NCBI RefSeq assembly: GCF_001673635.1
Contig: NZ_LZMH01000022.1
Span: 1-64,000 of the forward strand
Origin: Mycobacterium asiaticum
Lineage (GTDB): Bacteria > Actinomycetota > Actinomycetes > Mycobacteriales > Mycobacteriaceae
Reading direction: 5' to 3'
Length of the DNA stretch: 64,000 nucleotides
The notes below the pieces were generated by a model that did no database searches, was not told where the DNA came from, and saw only the letters and a list, made by a program, of their open reading frames with translations. Positions 1-7,888 of the stretch are shown in pieces; position 1 is the stretch's first letter, and each line of letters opens with the position of its first letter. The translations under genes and the position numbers were made by a program.

Positions 1-34
1 CCGGAGCAGGCCGCCGAAGGGTGGCGCCATTGTT

Positions 35-98
35 GCGCGAGCACCCGACAAACCCCCCCCCCGCGGGGGGGGGGGGGTGTTTTCGCGTCTGCTCGCGC
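35..98. terminator. Large hairpin with C10/G13 core, downstream of SDR gene
   Basis: Outer arms GCGCGAGCA and TGCTCGCGC are exact complements, and the interior is C10-GC-G13, so most of the element can fold on itself. It lies just past the stop codon of the SDR gene ending at 107 (minus) and probably terminates that operon. The right arm shares the word GCGTCTGCTCGCGC with the hairpin at 928-987. The homopolymer lengths may be unreliable. Nothing else was seen in bases 1-106. Confidence 0.6.
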
Positions 99-106
99 CA
101 ACAAAC

Positions 107-919
107 CTAGGGTCCGAGCTGGTAGGTCCCCGTCTGCGGGTTGTGATACCAGCCGGCGGCCGCGTGTGTTCCGCCATCGACGTGCAGGGTCTGGCCGGTG
201 ATGTAGGCGGACATGTCCGAGGCGAGAAACACTGCGACGCCCGCTGTTTCGTCGACATGGCCGGGACGCCCCCACGGGACGACGGCACCCATCGCCGCGC
301 TGGCATCCGCGCCGCCGAGCGCCGCGAGACCTTCGGTCATGGTGATGTCGGGTGCGATCGCGTTGACCCGGATGCGATGGGGCGCCAGCTCCAGTGCGGC
401 GGTCTTGGTGTAGTTGATGACACCGGCCTTGGCCGCGGCGTACGCGGCGTAGCCCGGCGCCGCCCGCACGCCTTCGATCGACGTGACCGACATGATGCTG
501 CCCGGCAGGCCGGCCGCCACCATCGTTCGCGCGACCCGCTGCGTGCACAGCAGGACGTGCCGCAGGTTGGCCCGATACAGTGCGTCCCAACCGTTTTCGC
601 TGGTCTCCAGCAGCGGCGAAGAGAACACCCCGCCGGCGTTGTTCACCAGGATCGTCGGTGTGCCCAGCTCGGCCACCGTGCGCTGCAGGGCGGCGTCGAC
701 CTGGGCGCTGTCGCGAACGTCGGTGGTGATGCCCAGTGCACCAATCGATTCTGCGGCCCGTGCGCAGGTCTCGGGGTTGCGCTCCCAGATCGCCACCCGG
801 GCTCCGAAGGCCGCGAACCCGGCGGCGATCCCTCGGCCGATGCCCGCCCCGCCTCCGGTGACCACCGCGACGCGGTCGGTGAGCAGGATGTCGGAAGGAT
901 CGATCGGCACGCCACTCAC
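107..919 (-). CDS. SDR-family NAD(P)-dependent oxidoreductase
   Basis: Classical short-chain dehydrogenase of about 270 residues. The glycine-rich cofactor loop TGGGAGIG follows the first beta strand, NNAGG is present, and the active site is a Ser about 14 residues before YAAYAAAK (the YxxxK pair). It ends with the usual SAYITGQTLHVDGG segment. The frame is open to 991, but that extension would translate one arm of the perfect hairpin at 928-987, so I prefer the GTG at 919 just after it. It is the last gene of a minus-strand operon that includes a P450, a CoA-transferase and M24 proteins. It probably oxidises or reduces an alcohol or ketone intermediate of that pathway; the substrate is unknown. 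Confidence 0.85.
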   Translation of the reverse strand: MSGVPIDPSDILLTDRVAVVTGGGAGIGRGIAAGFAAFGARVAIWERNPETCARAAESIGALGITTDVRDSAQVDAALQRTVAELGTPTILVNNAGGVFSSPLLETSENGWDALYRANLRHVLLCTQRVARTMVAAGLPGSIMSVTSIEGVRAAPGYAAYAAAKAGVINYTKTAALELAPHRIRVNAIAPDITMTEGLAALGGADASAAMGAVVPWGRPGHVDETAGVAVFLASDMSAYITGQTLHVDGGTHAAAGWYHNPQTGTYQLGP

Positions 920-927
920 CCCCACCC

Positions 928-987
928 GCGAGCAGACGCAAAAGCCCCCTCGCGGCACGCGATTTGGGGGCTTTTGCGTCTGCTCGC
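928..987. terminator. Perfect 22-bp inverted repeat between CoA-transferase and SDR genes
   Basis: Arms at 928-949 and 966-987 are exact reverse complements (GCGAGCAGACGC... and ...GCGTCTGCTCGC) around a 16-nt loop. It fills most of the 76-nt gap between the double CoA-transferase (stop at 996) and the SDR (start about 919), both on the minus strand. It could be a partial terminator or a mobile palindromic repeat. The right arm resembles that of the hairpin at 35-98, so the SDR gene is bracketed by two related elements. Confidence 0.7.
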
Positions 988-995
988 GCAACTAA

Positions 996-3383
996 TCATC
1001 GCGGTGCCTGGCCGATCACGCCGTCGGCCTCCAGCTCCGCGATCTCGGCATCGGTCAACCCCAGCTCGGTGAGCAATTCGTGGTTGTGTTGCCCGAGCAA
1101 GGGCGCGGGCTGGGTATGAAACCGGCACGGACCGCCGGACATCCGCATGGGCACGGTACTGAGCCTAGCCGGGCCGCACACCGGGTGGTCGACGACTTCG
1201 AAGAAGCCGCGCGCGTCCAGTTGCGGTATCTCCGTCTGACGGTGCGGCTGCAGGACCTTGGCCACCGGCACGCCGGCGTCCCAGAGCGCCGCGACGATCT
1301 CGTCGCCGCTGCGGCCTGCACACCAGGCCGCCAGCTGCTCGTCGATCCGGTCGGCGTCGGCTCGCCGGCCGGCGGCGGTACTCAGCGCGGGATCGGTTGC
1401 CCACGACGGAGATCCGAGTGTGTCACAGAGCCGGCCCCATTGCCGGTCGGTGGCCACCGCGATCGCAACCCAACTGTCCAGCCGCCCGAATTCGTCGATC
1501 TCGTTGGTACGGTACAGATTCTGCGGCGCGGCGGTAGGCCCGCGATTGCCCGCCCTTTCCAGCAGCACCCCGTACGCCGAGTACTCGATAACCTGCTCCG
1601 CGGCGATGTTCAGCGCCGCATCCACCATGGCCGCCTCCACCAGCACACCCTGGCCCGTTCGGCGCCGATGTTCGAGGGCGAGCAGCAGCGCGTTGAGTGC
1701 GTGCACCCCGGCGTTGGGATCCCCGACGGAATACGGCTCGAATGGTGTGCGGTCGGGATAGCCGGTCAGCCAACTCACTCCGGATGCCGATTCGATGACG
1801 TAGGCGAAGGCCGGGTTGTCCCGCCATGGTCCGTCGAGGCCGAAGCCCGGCATGCGCACCATCACCGCGTCGGGCCGAATCGACTGCACCGCAGCAAAAT
1901 CCAGCCCGATCGAATCGAGGACGCGGGGTGTGAAGTTCTCCGCGACCACATCACAGGTGCCGATCAGTCGATACAGCAGTTCGCGCCCCCGCCGACTCTG
2001 CAGATCCAGCGTCAGCCCCTTCTTGTTGGTGTTCAGGGCGGCGAAGATCGGCGACTTCTCCCACCATTGCTCCTCGGTGACCGGTATGCCGGCGATCAGC
2101 CGGGTCCCGTCCGGGCGGCCGGTGGATTCCACGTGGACCACCTCGGCCCCGAGCATGGCCAGGAAGTGGGTGCAGGATGGTCCTGCCCAGAAGGTCGTCA
2201 GGTCCAGTACCCGAAGCCCGCTCAGCGGCAGGTGCGGTGTGGGCCGGTCCTGGGTCGACACCGGACGGGGGGTGAGACGCGCCGCCCGGTACTGGGCGGT
2301 GTGCTCACCGAGTCGGGGGGCCGGGCCCGGCTCGCGCAACTGGGCGGGTTGCATCCGATAGGGGTGGCGCGGCTGGGTGAATCCGTCGCGCGGGTTGCGC
2401 ATGAATGAGTCGCGTGCCCGAAAGTGGTCCAGCGACGCGACGTTCGCACCGTTGGCCACCGGCGCGTTGGGTATCCGGAAGGCGGTGGCCAGTTCGCGGA
2501 TCTCGTCGGCCGGCTGGCTGCGGACCCACGCGTAGATGTCGTCGGCATGAATGTTGGCCTGCTCGGTGATCGTCAGCCGCGAGTTCTCGTCGATCCATTC
2601 CGGGTGGCCGACCATGGCGCACAGGTCGAACCACTGCTGCGCGGTCCCGCAGCCGAGGTCCACCAGACCGTCCTGCGCGACCGCCACCCCGGGCACGGTG
2701 GGCCGCCGGGCGTCCCGCCAGGGGCGGTCCAGCATCTCGAAATAGGTGACGGGATAGTAGGTGAGACCGAGGATCTGAGTCTCCAGCATCGACAGGTCGA
2801 TGAGCTCACCGCGACCGAGGTACCGCGTGGCGAGCGTCGCTGCGCTGGCATAAGCACCGGCCAGATATTCCCCAACCTGCCCGCCGACGTGGACGGGTGC
2901 CCGGTCGGCCACCCCGCGGCCCAGCCCGATGATGCCCCCCGACCACGCCTGCAACGTGAATTCGGTTGCCGTGCGGTCCCGCCACGGGCCGTCCAGTCCA
3001 AACGGAGTGATCGATGTGACGACGAGATGCGGGTGGTCACCCCGGATCTTGTGCGGTGGAAATGATTGCGCCACCGCGGATCCCGGCGACCAGACCACGG
3101 CGTCCGCGGCGGCGAGCAGCCGGTTGAGTAACCCGATGTCGTCCACCTCGCGCGGGTCGACGACGACGCTGCGCTTGGACCCCGCCAGAAAGCTGAACAA
3201 CGCGCCGTCGCAGCCGGGCTCGATCGTCGCAGACGAAGAAGACCAGGACCGTAACCAATCCCCCTCCAATGGCTCAACTTTGATGACCTCGGCGCCTCCA
3301 TCGGCGAGCAGTTTGGTGCAATAGGCACCCGCGATGCCGGTGGACAGGTCGACGACGGTGTAACCGGACAGCGGCGATTCCAC
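996..3383 (-). CDS. Tandem-domain CaiB/BaiF (class III) CoA-transferase
   Basis: About 795 residues, twice the usual length, made of two complete class III CoA-transferase domains (about 5-375 and 386-780). Each begins with LSGxxVxDL and the GAEVxxVE stretch. These enzymes move CoA between acids through an aspartyl-CoA intermediate. The second domain keeps the GD of the active-site motif (VGDPNAG, Asp about 555); the first has VGGQ at 166-169 instead, so only the C-terminal half looks catalytic. The GTG at 3383 overlaps the TAG of the upstream hydratase-like gene by one base (TAGTG), which fixes the start better than the longer frame from 3440. It likely activates the acid substrate of the surrounding operon. 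Confidence 0.88.
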   Translation of the reverse strand: MESPLSGYTVVDLSTGIAGAYCTKLLADGGAEVIKVEPLEGDWLRSWSSSSATIEPGCDGALFSFLAGSKRSVVVDPREVDDIGLLNRLLAAADAVVWSPGSAVAQSFPPHKIRGDHPHLVVTSITPFGLDGPWRDRTATEFTLQAWSGGIIGLGRGVADRAPVHVGGQVGEYLAGAYASAATLATRYLGRGELIDLSMLETQILGLTYYPVTYFEMLDRPWRDARRPTVPGVAVAQDGLVDLGCGTAQQWFDLCAMVGHPEWIDENSRLTITEQANIHADDIYAWVRSQPADEIRELATAFRIPNAPVANGANVASLDHFRARDSFMRNPRDGFTQPRHPYRMQPAQLREPGPAPRLGEHTAQYRAARLTPRPVSTQDRPTPHLPLSGLRVLDLTTFWAGPSCTHFLAMLGAEVVHVESTGRPDGTRLIAGIPVTEEQWWEKSPIFAALNTNKKGLTLDLQSRRGRELLYRLIGTCDVVAENFTPRVLDSIGLDFAAVQSIRPDAVMVRMPGFGLDGPWRDNPAFAYVIESASGVSWLTGYPDRTPFEPYSVGDPNAGVHALNALLLALEHRRRTGQGVLVEAAMVDAALNIAAEQVIEYSAYGVLLERAGNRGPTAAPQNLYRTNEIDEFGRLDSWVAIAVATDRQWGRLCDTLGSPSWATDPALSTAAGRRADADRIDEQLAAWCAGRSGDEIVAALWDAGVPVAKVLQPHRQTEIPQLDARGFFEVVDHPVCGPARLSTVPMRMSGGPCRFHTQPAPLLGQHNHELLTELGLTDAEIAELEADGVIGQAPR

Positions 3384-4348
3384 TAGCGCTTCCGCTTCCG
3401 TTTGGGGTCGGGGCGCCGGTCCTTCTTGCTCAGCCGCCACTCCGGCGGGAATTTGGCGTCATTGTTCTTGACGGCCTCACCCAGCCCCCGGTCGATAGCC
3501 GTGTCCAAGGTGAAATCGTCGGCGTCCGGTTGCGCGCCGCCGCCGACGGACTCGAAGAAACCGCTGAGCAGACTGCCCATGTACTCGCCCTGGAACTGTT
3601 TCATGATCTCGAAGAACGTCTTCTGCATGAAGACGGTGTCGGTGGGGCGGTTACGCGCACAGGCCAACGCGTACTTCGCCACCTCGGCTTCGAGTTCGGC
3701 GCGGGGTACCACGCTGTTCAGGAAGTTGCAGTCGTACATCTCGGCCGCGGTGAAAGCCCGTCCGGTGTAGACCATTTCCTGGAACTTTCGGATGCCCATG
3801 GTCTGGGCCCACCACCACATTCGTGGTCCCCATCCGTAATAGCGGAACGACGGATGGCCGAACAGTGCGTCGTCGCTGGCGATCACCAGGTCGGCGTCGG
3901 CCGCCTGGTAGAAGTGCCAGCCGTAGCAGTAACCCTTGACCTCCAGGATGCTGATCTTCTTGAAGTCCTGCAGCCCGCGAATCCCGGAGTTCGGGTTGGC
4001 GTACCACTGCCCGATGGATGCGCCATGCCGAAACGTGCCCCGAGGCGGGTAAGTGATTTCGTCGGCACCGACCCGGAATTCGGTCAGCAACGGAGCCGGT
4101 TCGGCCGCGTCCTTGGCCCGCATGAACTCTTCCAGGTCCGCACCCGATCCCAGGTCGTCACCGGCACCCCGGATCACCACAACCTTGACCTTGTCGTCGA
4201 TGCTGGCGCGGTGCAGCAGGTCGGCATAACGTTGCCGCGCGGCGATCGTCGGAGCGTTCAGGTATTCCGGCCGGTCGAACGTGATGATGGCGATCCGGGT
4301 CTTGGCGTCCTTTTCGTAGCGAATAATCTTCTCCGCCTTGGCGGCCAT
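3383..4348 (-). CDS. Divergent enoyl-CoA hydratase/isomerase (crotonase) family protein
   Basis: 321 residues with the crotonase fold: RIAIITFDRPEYLNAP at the N-terminus, an oxyanion-type loop GAGDDLGSGADLEEF and the KGYCYGWHFYQAADADLVIASDDALFGHPSF core, split here as KGYCYGWHF and FGHPSF. Aligned by eye, the two catalytic glutamates of enoyl-CoA hydratase fall on Tyr and Ser, so ordinary hydration is doubtful; another crotonase reaction (isomerase, hydrolase, ring cleavage) is possible. It ends in a very basic tail (KRKRKR). A good AGGTG-type ribosome site (GGAGG) precedes ATG 4348. It lies 3 nt after the M24 gene and couples to the CoA-transferase by TAGTG. Confidence 0.8.
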   Translation of the reverse strand: MAAKAEKIIRYEKDAKTRIAIITFDRPEYLNAPTIAARQRYADLLHRASIDDKVKVVVIRGAGDDLGSGADLEEFMRAKDAAEPAPLLTEFRVGADEITYPPRGTFRHGASIGQWYANPNSGIRGLQDFKKISILEVKGYCYGWHFYQAADADLVIASDDALFGHPSFRYYGWGPRMWWWAQTMGIRKFQEMVYTGRAFTAAEMYDCNFLNSVVPRAELEAEVAKYALACARNRPTDTVFMQKTFFEIMKQFQGEYMGSLLSGFFESVGGGAQPDADDFTLDTAIDRGLGEAVKNNDAKFPPEWRLSKKDRRPDPKRKRKR

Positions 4349-4351
4349 CGA

Positions 4352-5479
4352 TCACCTCCGCCAGGACGGGCTCGCGGTCAGCACCTCGGGCCCGTCGGCG
4401 GTGATCAATACCGCTTCACGTCCGAACACCGCGCCGACGCCCGGCTCCCAGACGTAGCCCGTGACGGCGAGAACCATGCCGGGCTCCAGGCGCTCCTCGC
4501 CGGCGGTCCGGGGCAGCAGCGCGGAGATGACCGGCGGGTCGAAGCCCATCCCCAGTCCGCGGGCAACGGGCATCGGCGGTGCGGGTTCGCCGGCCGCCGC
4601 GTAGGCCGACAGCAGCTCGCCTGCCCCGGCTCCTGGTTGACACGCCGCGATCAGCAGCGACCACAGCCGATCCCAACGCTCGTACAGCGCTGCGGCACTG
4701 GGGTTTTCGCCCACTGGCCAGGTGCGGCCGACCTCGCCGATATACCCACCGGCCACCACGCCGGCCGACAGCGCGACCAGGTCACCGTCCTGCACCCGGC
4801 CGTCACCAGCGACTCGCCGCCAGGGGTGTTCACGAGAGGTCACCCATGCCACATCCTGACTCGACGGAGTGCTCACTCCGCCCGCGGCAAGCGCCTCCAG
4901 CAGCACCCCGGCCAAAGTCTGCTCGCTGACCCCCGGCCGCAATTCGGATACTGCGACACCCAGCCCGGACTCAGCCACCCTGATGGACCCACGCAGCGCA
5001 TCGACCTCCGCGTCGGTCTTGATACGCCGGGCCGCACGCATCGCGAGTTCTCCGTCGACGAGTTCGGCCGCAGGAAACGCGGTCGGCAGCAACTGCGCGA
5101 AAACCGGTGAAAGCGCATCGGTTCCGACCCGCCGGGCGTCGGCCGCGCCGTCGATGCGCTGCAGCGCCGCGATGGTGTTGACCGGATTCCAGGAGATGCC
5201 GTAAAGGTTCTCGTGCGGAATGTCCTCCGGCACACCCTCGTCCCAGGTGCTCAGCAGGTGAATAGCGCCGGTCGCGCGGACCAGCACACACGTCGGGCCG
5301 AACGGCCGGGTCCCGGCGACCCACAGTTGCGGCGCGCCGGTGACGTAACGGACGTTGGCCTGGCGGCCCAGCACCAGCACGTCGAGGTTGTGCTCGGCCA
5401 TCTGCGCCAGGGCTCGTTCGCGGCGTCCGCTGCGCAGGGCGCGGGCGTCGGGCAGAACCTCAGTCGACATAGGGGTCAT
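4352..5479 (-). CDS. M24-fold (creatinase/prolidase-like) protein, metal site degenerate
   Basis: 375 residues with the N-terminal creatinase domain (YVTGAPQLWV) and a C-terminal pita-bread domain. In M24 metalloenzymes five ligands (D, D, H, E, E) bind two metals. Here the first Asp segment reads VALSAGV, the second GEVGRTW, the His region ARGLGMGFD and the fourth LAVTGY, so four of five ligands are replaced; only the last glutamate (GREAV) remains. It is therefore probably either a metal-free creatinase-like amidinohydrolase/decarboxylase or a non-catalytic partner of the intact paralogue encoded immediately upstream. Starts at 5479 or 5470 both overlap the upstream stop. Substrate unknown. 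Confidence 0.8.
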   Translation of the reverse strand: MTPMSTEVLPDARALRSGRRERALAQMAEHNLDVLVLGRQANVRYVTGAPQLWVAGTRPFGPTCVLVRATGAIHLLSTWDEGVPEDIPHENLYGISWNPVNTIAALQRIDGAADARRVGTDALSPVFAQLLPTAFPAAELVDGELAMRAARRIKTDAEVDALRGSIRVAESGLGVAVSELRPGVSEQTLAGVLLEALAAGGVSTPSSQDVAWVTSREHPWRRVAGDGRVQDGDLVALSAGVVAGGYIGEVGRTWPVGENPSAAALYERWDRLWSLLIAACQPGAGAGELLSAYAAAGEPAPPMPVARGLGMGFDPPVISALLPRTAGEERLEPGMVLAVTGYVWEPGVGAVFGREAVLITADGPEVLTASPSWRR

Positions 5480-6689
5480 AGGGGTAGTCGGTCAATCGTG
5501 TCGAGCCTTCCTCGGTGATCACCAGGACCTCTTCGCTGCGGTAGCCACCGGTACCGTCCTCCCAGACCACCGGCTCGAGCACCAGCACCATGCCCTGCTG
5601 GAGGACGAAGTTCTCGTCGAACTGGTCACCGAGATCCGTTCCGATCATCGGCATTTCGGCGGCGTTGACGCCGATCCCGTGGCCGAGGTAGAAGTGCGGC
5701 AGCCACGGCCGGGCGCCTCCGTTGGCGGCGATGGCCGCCCGGCCGAGGTCGGCGGCGGTGGCGCCGGCCCGGGCCACCCCCACCACGGCGTTCATGATCT
5801 CGCGCCACTTCTCGAACTGGGCTTGCTGGCGCGGCGACGGATCCTGCCCGACGATCCAGGTCCGCCCGAAGTCGGAGCAGTAGCCCTGGTAGGTGATGCT
5901 GACGTCGGTCCACAGCACATCACCTTCGGCAAGTTCGCGTTCGGTGCTCAGCAGCGGCAACGCCAGGTCACCGTGTGTGGTCCACACCCCCTCGGCCTTG
6001 CTGGGCGGCATCACCTGCCAGATCGGCTCGAGCATGCTGGCCATCGCCCCCAGCTCGAAGGCCCGGCGCAAGAACCGTGCCGAGAGGTCGATCTGGCGGA
6101 TGCCGGGGACCAGCGCCCGGTGGACTTCGATCATGGCCTGATCGGTGATCCGTACCGCGGTGCGGATGCAGGCCAATTCGTCCGCGGTTTTGACCACCTT
6201 GGCGGCGCTCACCACTGCCGAAGCGTCGACGGGAGCACCGTTGGGGAACAACGACTTCCGGGCTCGTGACATGGCACCGGTGAATTCGTCGACCGCCACT
6301 GTCGATCCGGCGGGAATCAGGTCGGCCAGCTGCCGGGCGAAATCGTCTACCCCCTCGTCGAATTCGAGATAGACCGGCCCGTGCAGGTGGTCGGTGGGCA
6401 ACTCCGATTCCTGCGCGGCGCCCTCCCGGAACGGCAGGAAGAGATGCGGCCACGGATCGTCGGCCAGCACCACCGCCACCGGGCGTTCGACGTAGGACAC
6501 CCCGGCATCGCCCAGCGGCCAGCTCGCCCCGGTGGCATAGACGACGGCGTTGTTGCCGAGCAGGACCAGGGCGTCGACGCCGCGCTCGACCATGGCGGCC
6601 CGCAGCCGCGCCCCGGTCTCCCGGCGCATCCGCGACAGGTCGGGACGCTCCGGGATGGTCATCCCAGGTGCATCGGCAAAGACGGTCAC
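5460..6689 (-). CDS. M24-family metallopeptidase (Xaa-Pro peptidase-like)
   Basis: About 409 residues, full-length M24 protein with an intact dinuclear metal site: WTDVS, CSDFGRTW, the His of GHGIG, LEPV and SEEV supply D, D, H, E, E. Family members are aminopeptidases P, prolidases or related C-N hydrolases. GTG 6689 overlaps the upstream stop in a GTGA junction; ATG 6662 is an alternative start. The frame runs further up to 6824, but that part lies inside the amidohydrolase gene and is not credible. It is followed by a degenerate paralogue, suggesting a heteromer. Its place among P450, amidohydrolase and CoA genes argues for a small-molecule amide substrate rather than peptides. Confidence 0.85.
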   Translation of the reverse strand: MTVFADAPGMTIPERPDLSRMRRETGARLRAAMVERGVDALVLLGNNAVVYATGASWPLGDAGVSYVERPVAVVLADDPWPHLFLPFREGAAQESELPTDHLHGPVYLEFDEGVDDFARQLADLIPAGSTVAVDEFTGAMSRARKSLFPNGAPVDASAVVSAAKVVKTADELACIRTAVRITDQAMIEVHRALVPGIRQIDLSARFLRRAFELGAMASMLEPIWQVMPPSKAEGVWTTHGDLALPLLSTERELAEGDVLWTDVSITYQGYCSDFGRTWIVGQDPSPRQQAQFEKWREIMNAVVGVARAGATAADLGRAAIAANGGARPWLPHFYLGHGIGVNAAEMPMIGTDLGDQFDENFVLQQGMVLVLEPVVWEDGTGGYRSEEVLVITEEGSTRLTDYPYDPYVD

Positions 6690-7852
6690 AAGCCCAGGAA
6701 TTCGGTGATGTTGCCGCTCACGATTCGCGCGGCCCGCTCCGGTCCGACCGCGTCCACCACAGCCGCCAGCGACTTCTCCGAATACCCGTACGTGCTTTCG
6801 TTGTGTGGGTAGTCCGAGGACCACATCACCTTGTCGACGCCGATCCGGTCGATCAGCTCCAAGCCCAACGGGTCGACCATGAATGACGCGCTCATGTGCC
6901 TATCCCAGTAGTACCGGACGTCGTGCTGCAACGGCCGGTTGAACATGTGCTGGTAGGAGGCAACCAGGTGTTCGGCGTCCTGTAGCGCCCACGGCACCCA
7001 CGCGATCCCACCCTCGAACCAACCGATCCGCAGACCCGGGTGTTGATCGAGGATGCCCCCGAAGATGTACTTGGAGAACGTCTCCCGGAACCCGTCGATG
7101 TTGATCATCATGCCGACCACCACGCTGTTGAACTCGCACGGGCTCTTGGGTGGGGTCTCGCCGATGTGGTGGGTGACCGGGATGCCGGCGGCCTCGATCT
7201 CATCCCACACCGCGCTCATCGCCGTGCTCGCGTAGTCGATCGGGTTGCCGTCGTCGTCCTTGCCCGGGTTGAGCGGCATCAGGAACGTCTTGAGCCCCAA
7301 GGACTTCAGCTCGGCCAGGGTGTCCCTGGTGCCCTTCGGGTCCCACCAGTTGATCAGGCCCGCGCCGTAAAAATGGCCGTTGGAACGCTCCTGCAGTTCC
7401 GCGATGTACTCGTTGTAGATCCGGAAGGTGAGCTCGCGAAGTTTCTTGTCCGGGTAGTGGAACAGTGCCAGCACCGCGTTGGGGAAGGCCAGCTCCTTGT
7501 CGACGCCGTCCTCGCGCAACTCCTGAATGCGGGCGTCGATGTTGGTGCTGGCCGCCCCAGGCAGATCGTCGTATTGCATGAGCACCGCGCTGAAGTCGCC
7601 CGGCAGGAACGACTGACCTTTGCGGCCGACCTGGTATGCGCCCTCCTCGTACCAGATCCGGGGCGCCTTGTCCTTCAGGTCTTCGGGGAAACGCTCGTAG
7701 AAAATGTCGGCGGCGAGCGAAATGTGGTTGTCCGCCGAAAACACCTCGGTGCCCGTCGGCAACCCTACATCGCTGCCGATGGCATGCCCGCGACGATCCT
7801 TCGGTGCGCCGAAGCCTTTCGGCGGATACAGGGTGCTTGTTGGTGTAGTCAT
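6686..7852 (-). CDS. Amidohydrolase-2 family metal-dependent hydrolase
   Basis: 388 residues, TIM-barrel amidohydrolase of the ACMSD/aminocarboxymuconate-decarboxylase-like group. The N-terminal ADNHIS replaces the usual DxHxH motif, HHIGETPP lies mid-barrel, and MWSSDYPHNES near the C-terminus carries the typical SDYPH metal Asp/His region. Members hydrolyse or decarboxylate cyclic acids or lactones. The gene follows the P450 by 36 nt, has an AAAGG ribosome site, and overlaps the next gene by GTGA, so it is part of the TetR-fdx-P450 operon. The specific reaction is not evident. Confidence 0.85.
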   Translation of the reverse strand: MTTPTSTLYPPKGFGAPKDRRGHAIGSDVGLPTGTEVFSADNHISLAADIFYERFPEDLKDKAPRIWYEEGAYQVGRKGQSFLPGDFSAVLMQYDDLPGAASTNIDARIQELREDGVDKELAFPNAVLALFHYPDKKLRELTFRIYNEYIAELQERSNGHFYGAGLINWWDPKGTRDTLAELKSLGLKTFLMPLNPGKDDDGNPIDYASTAMSAVWDEIEAAGIPVTHHIGETPPKSPCEFNSVVVGMMINIDGFRETFSKYIFGGILDQHPGLRIGWFEGGIAWVPWALQDAEHLVASYQHMFNRPLQHDVRYYWDRHMSASFMVDPLGLELIDRIGVDKVMWSSDYPHNESTYGYSEKSLAAVVDAVGPERAARIVSGNITEFLGL

Positions 7853-7888
7853 CGTCGACCTTTCACATACTTCTCGTTGGGCTGAGGC

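Noticed and set aside
1080..2408. 442-codon plus-strand frame opposite the double CoA-transferase
   Set aside because: Typical GC-rich antisense shadow: biased composition, no domain, and the opposite strand has clear homology.
3530..5110. 526-codon plus-strand frame
   Set aside because: Antisense to the crotonase-like and M24 genes, low-complexity and without recognisable motifs.
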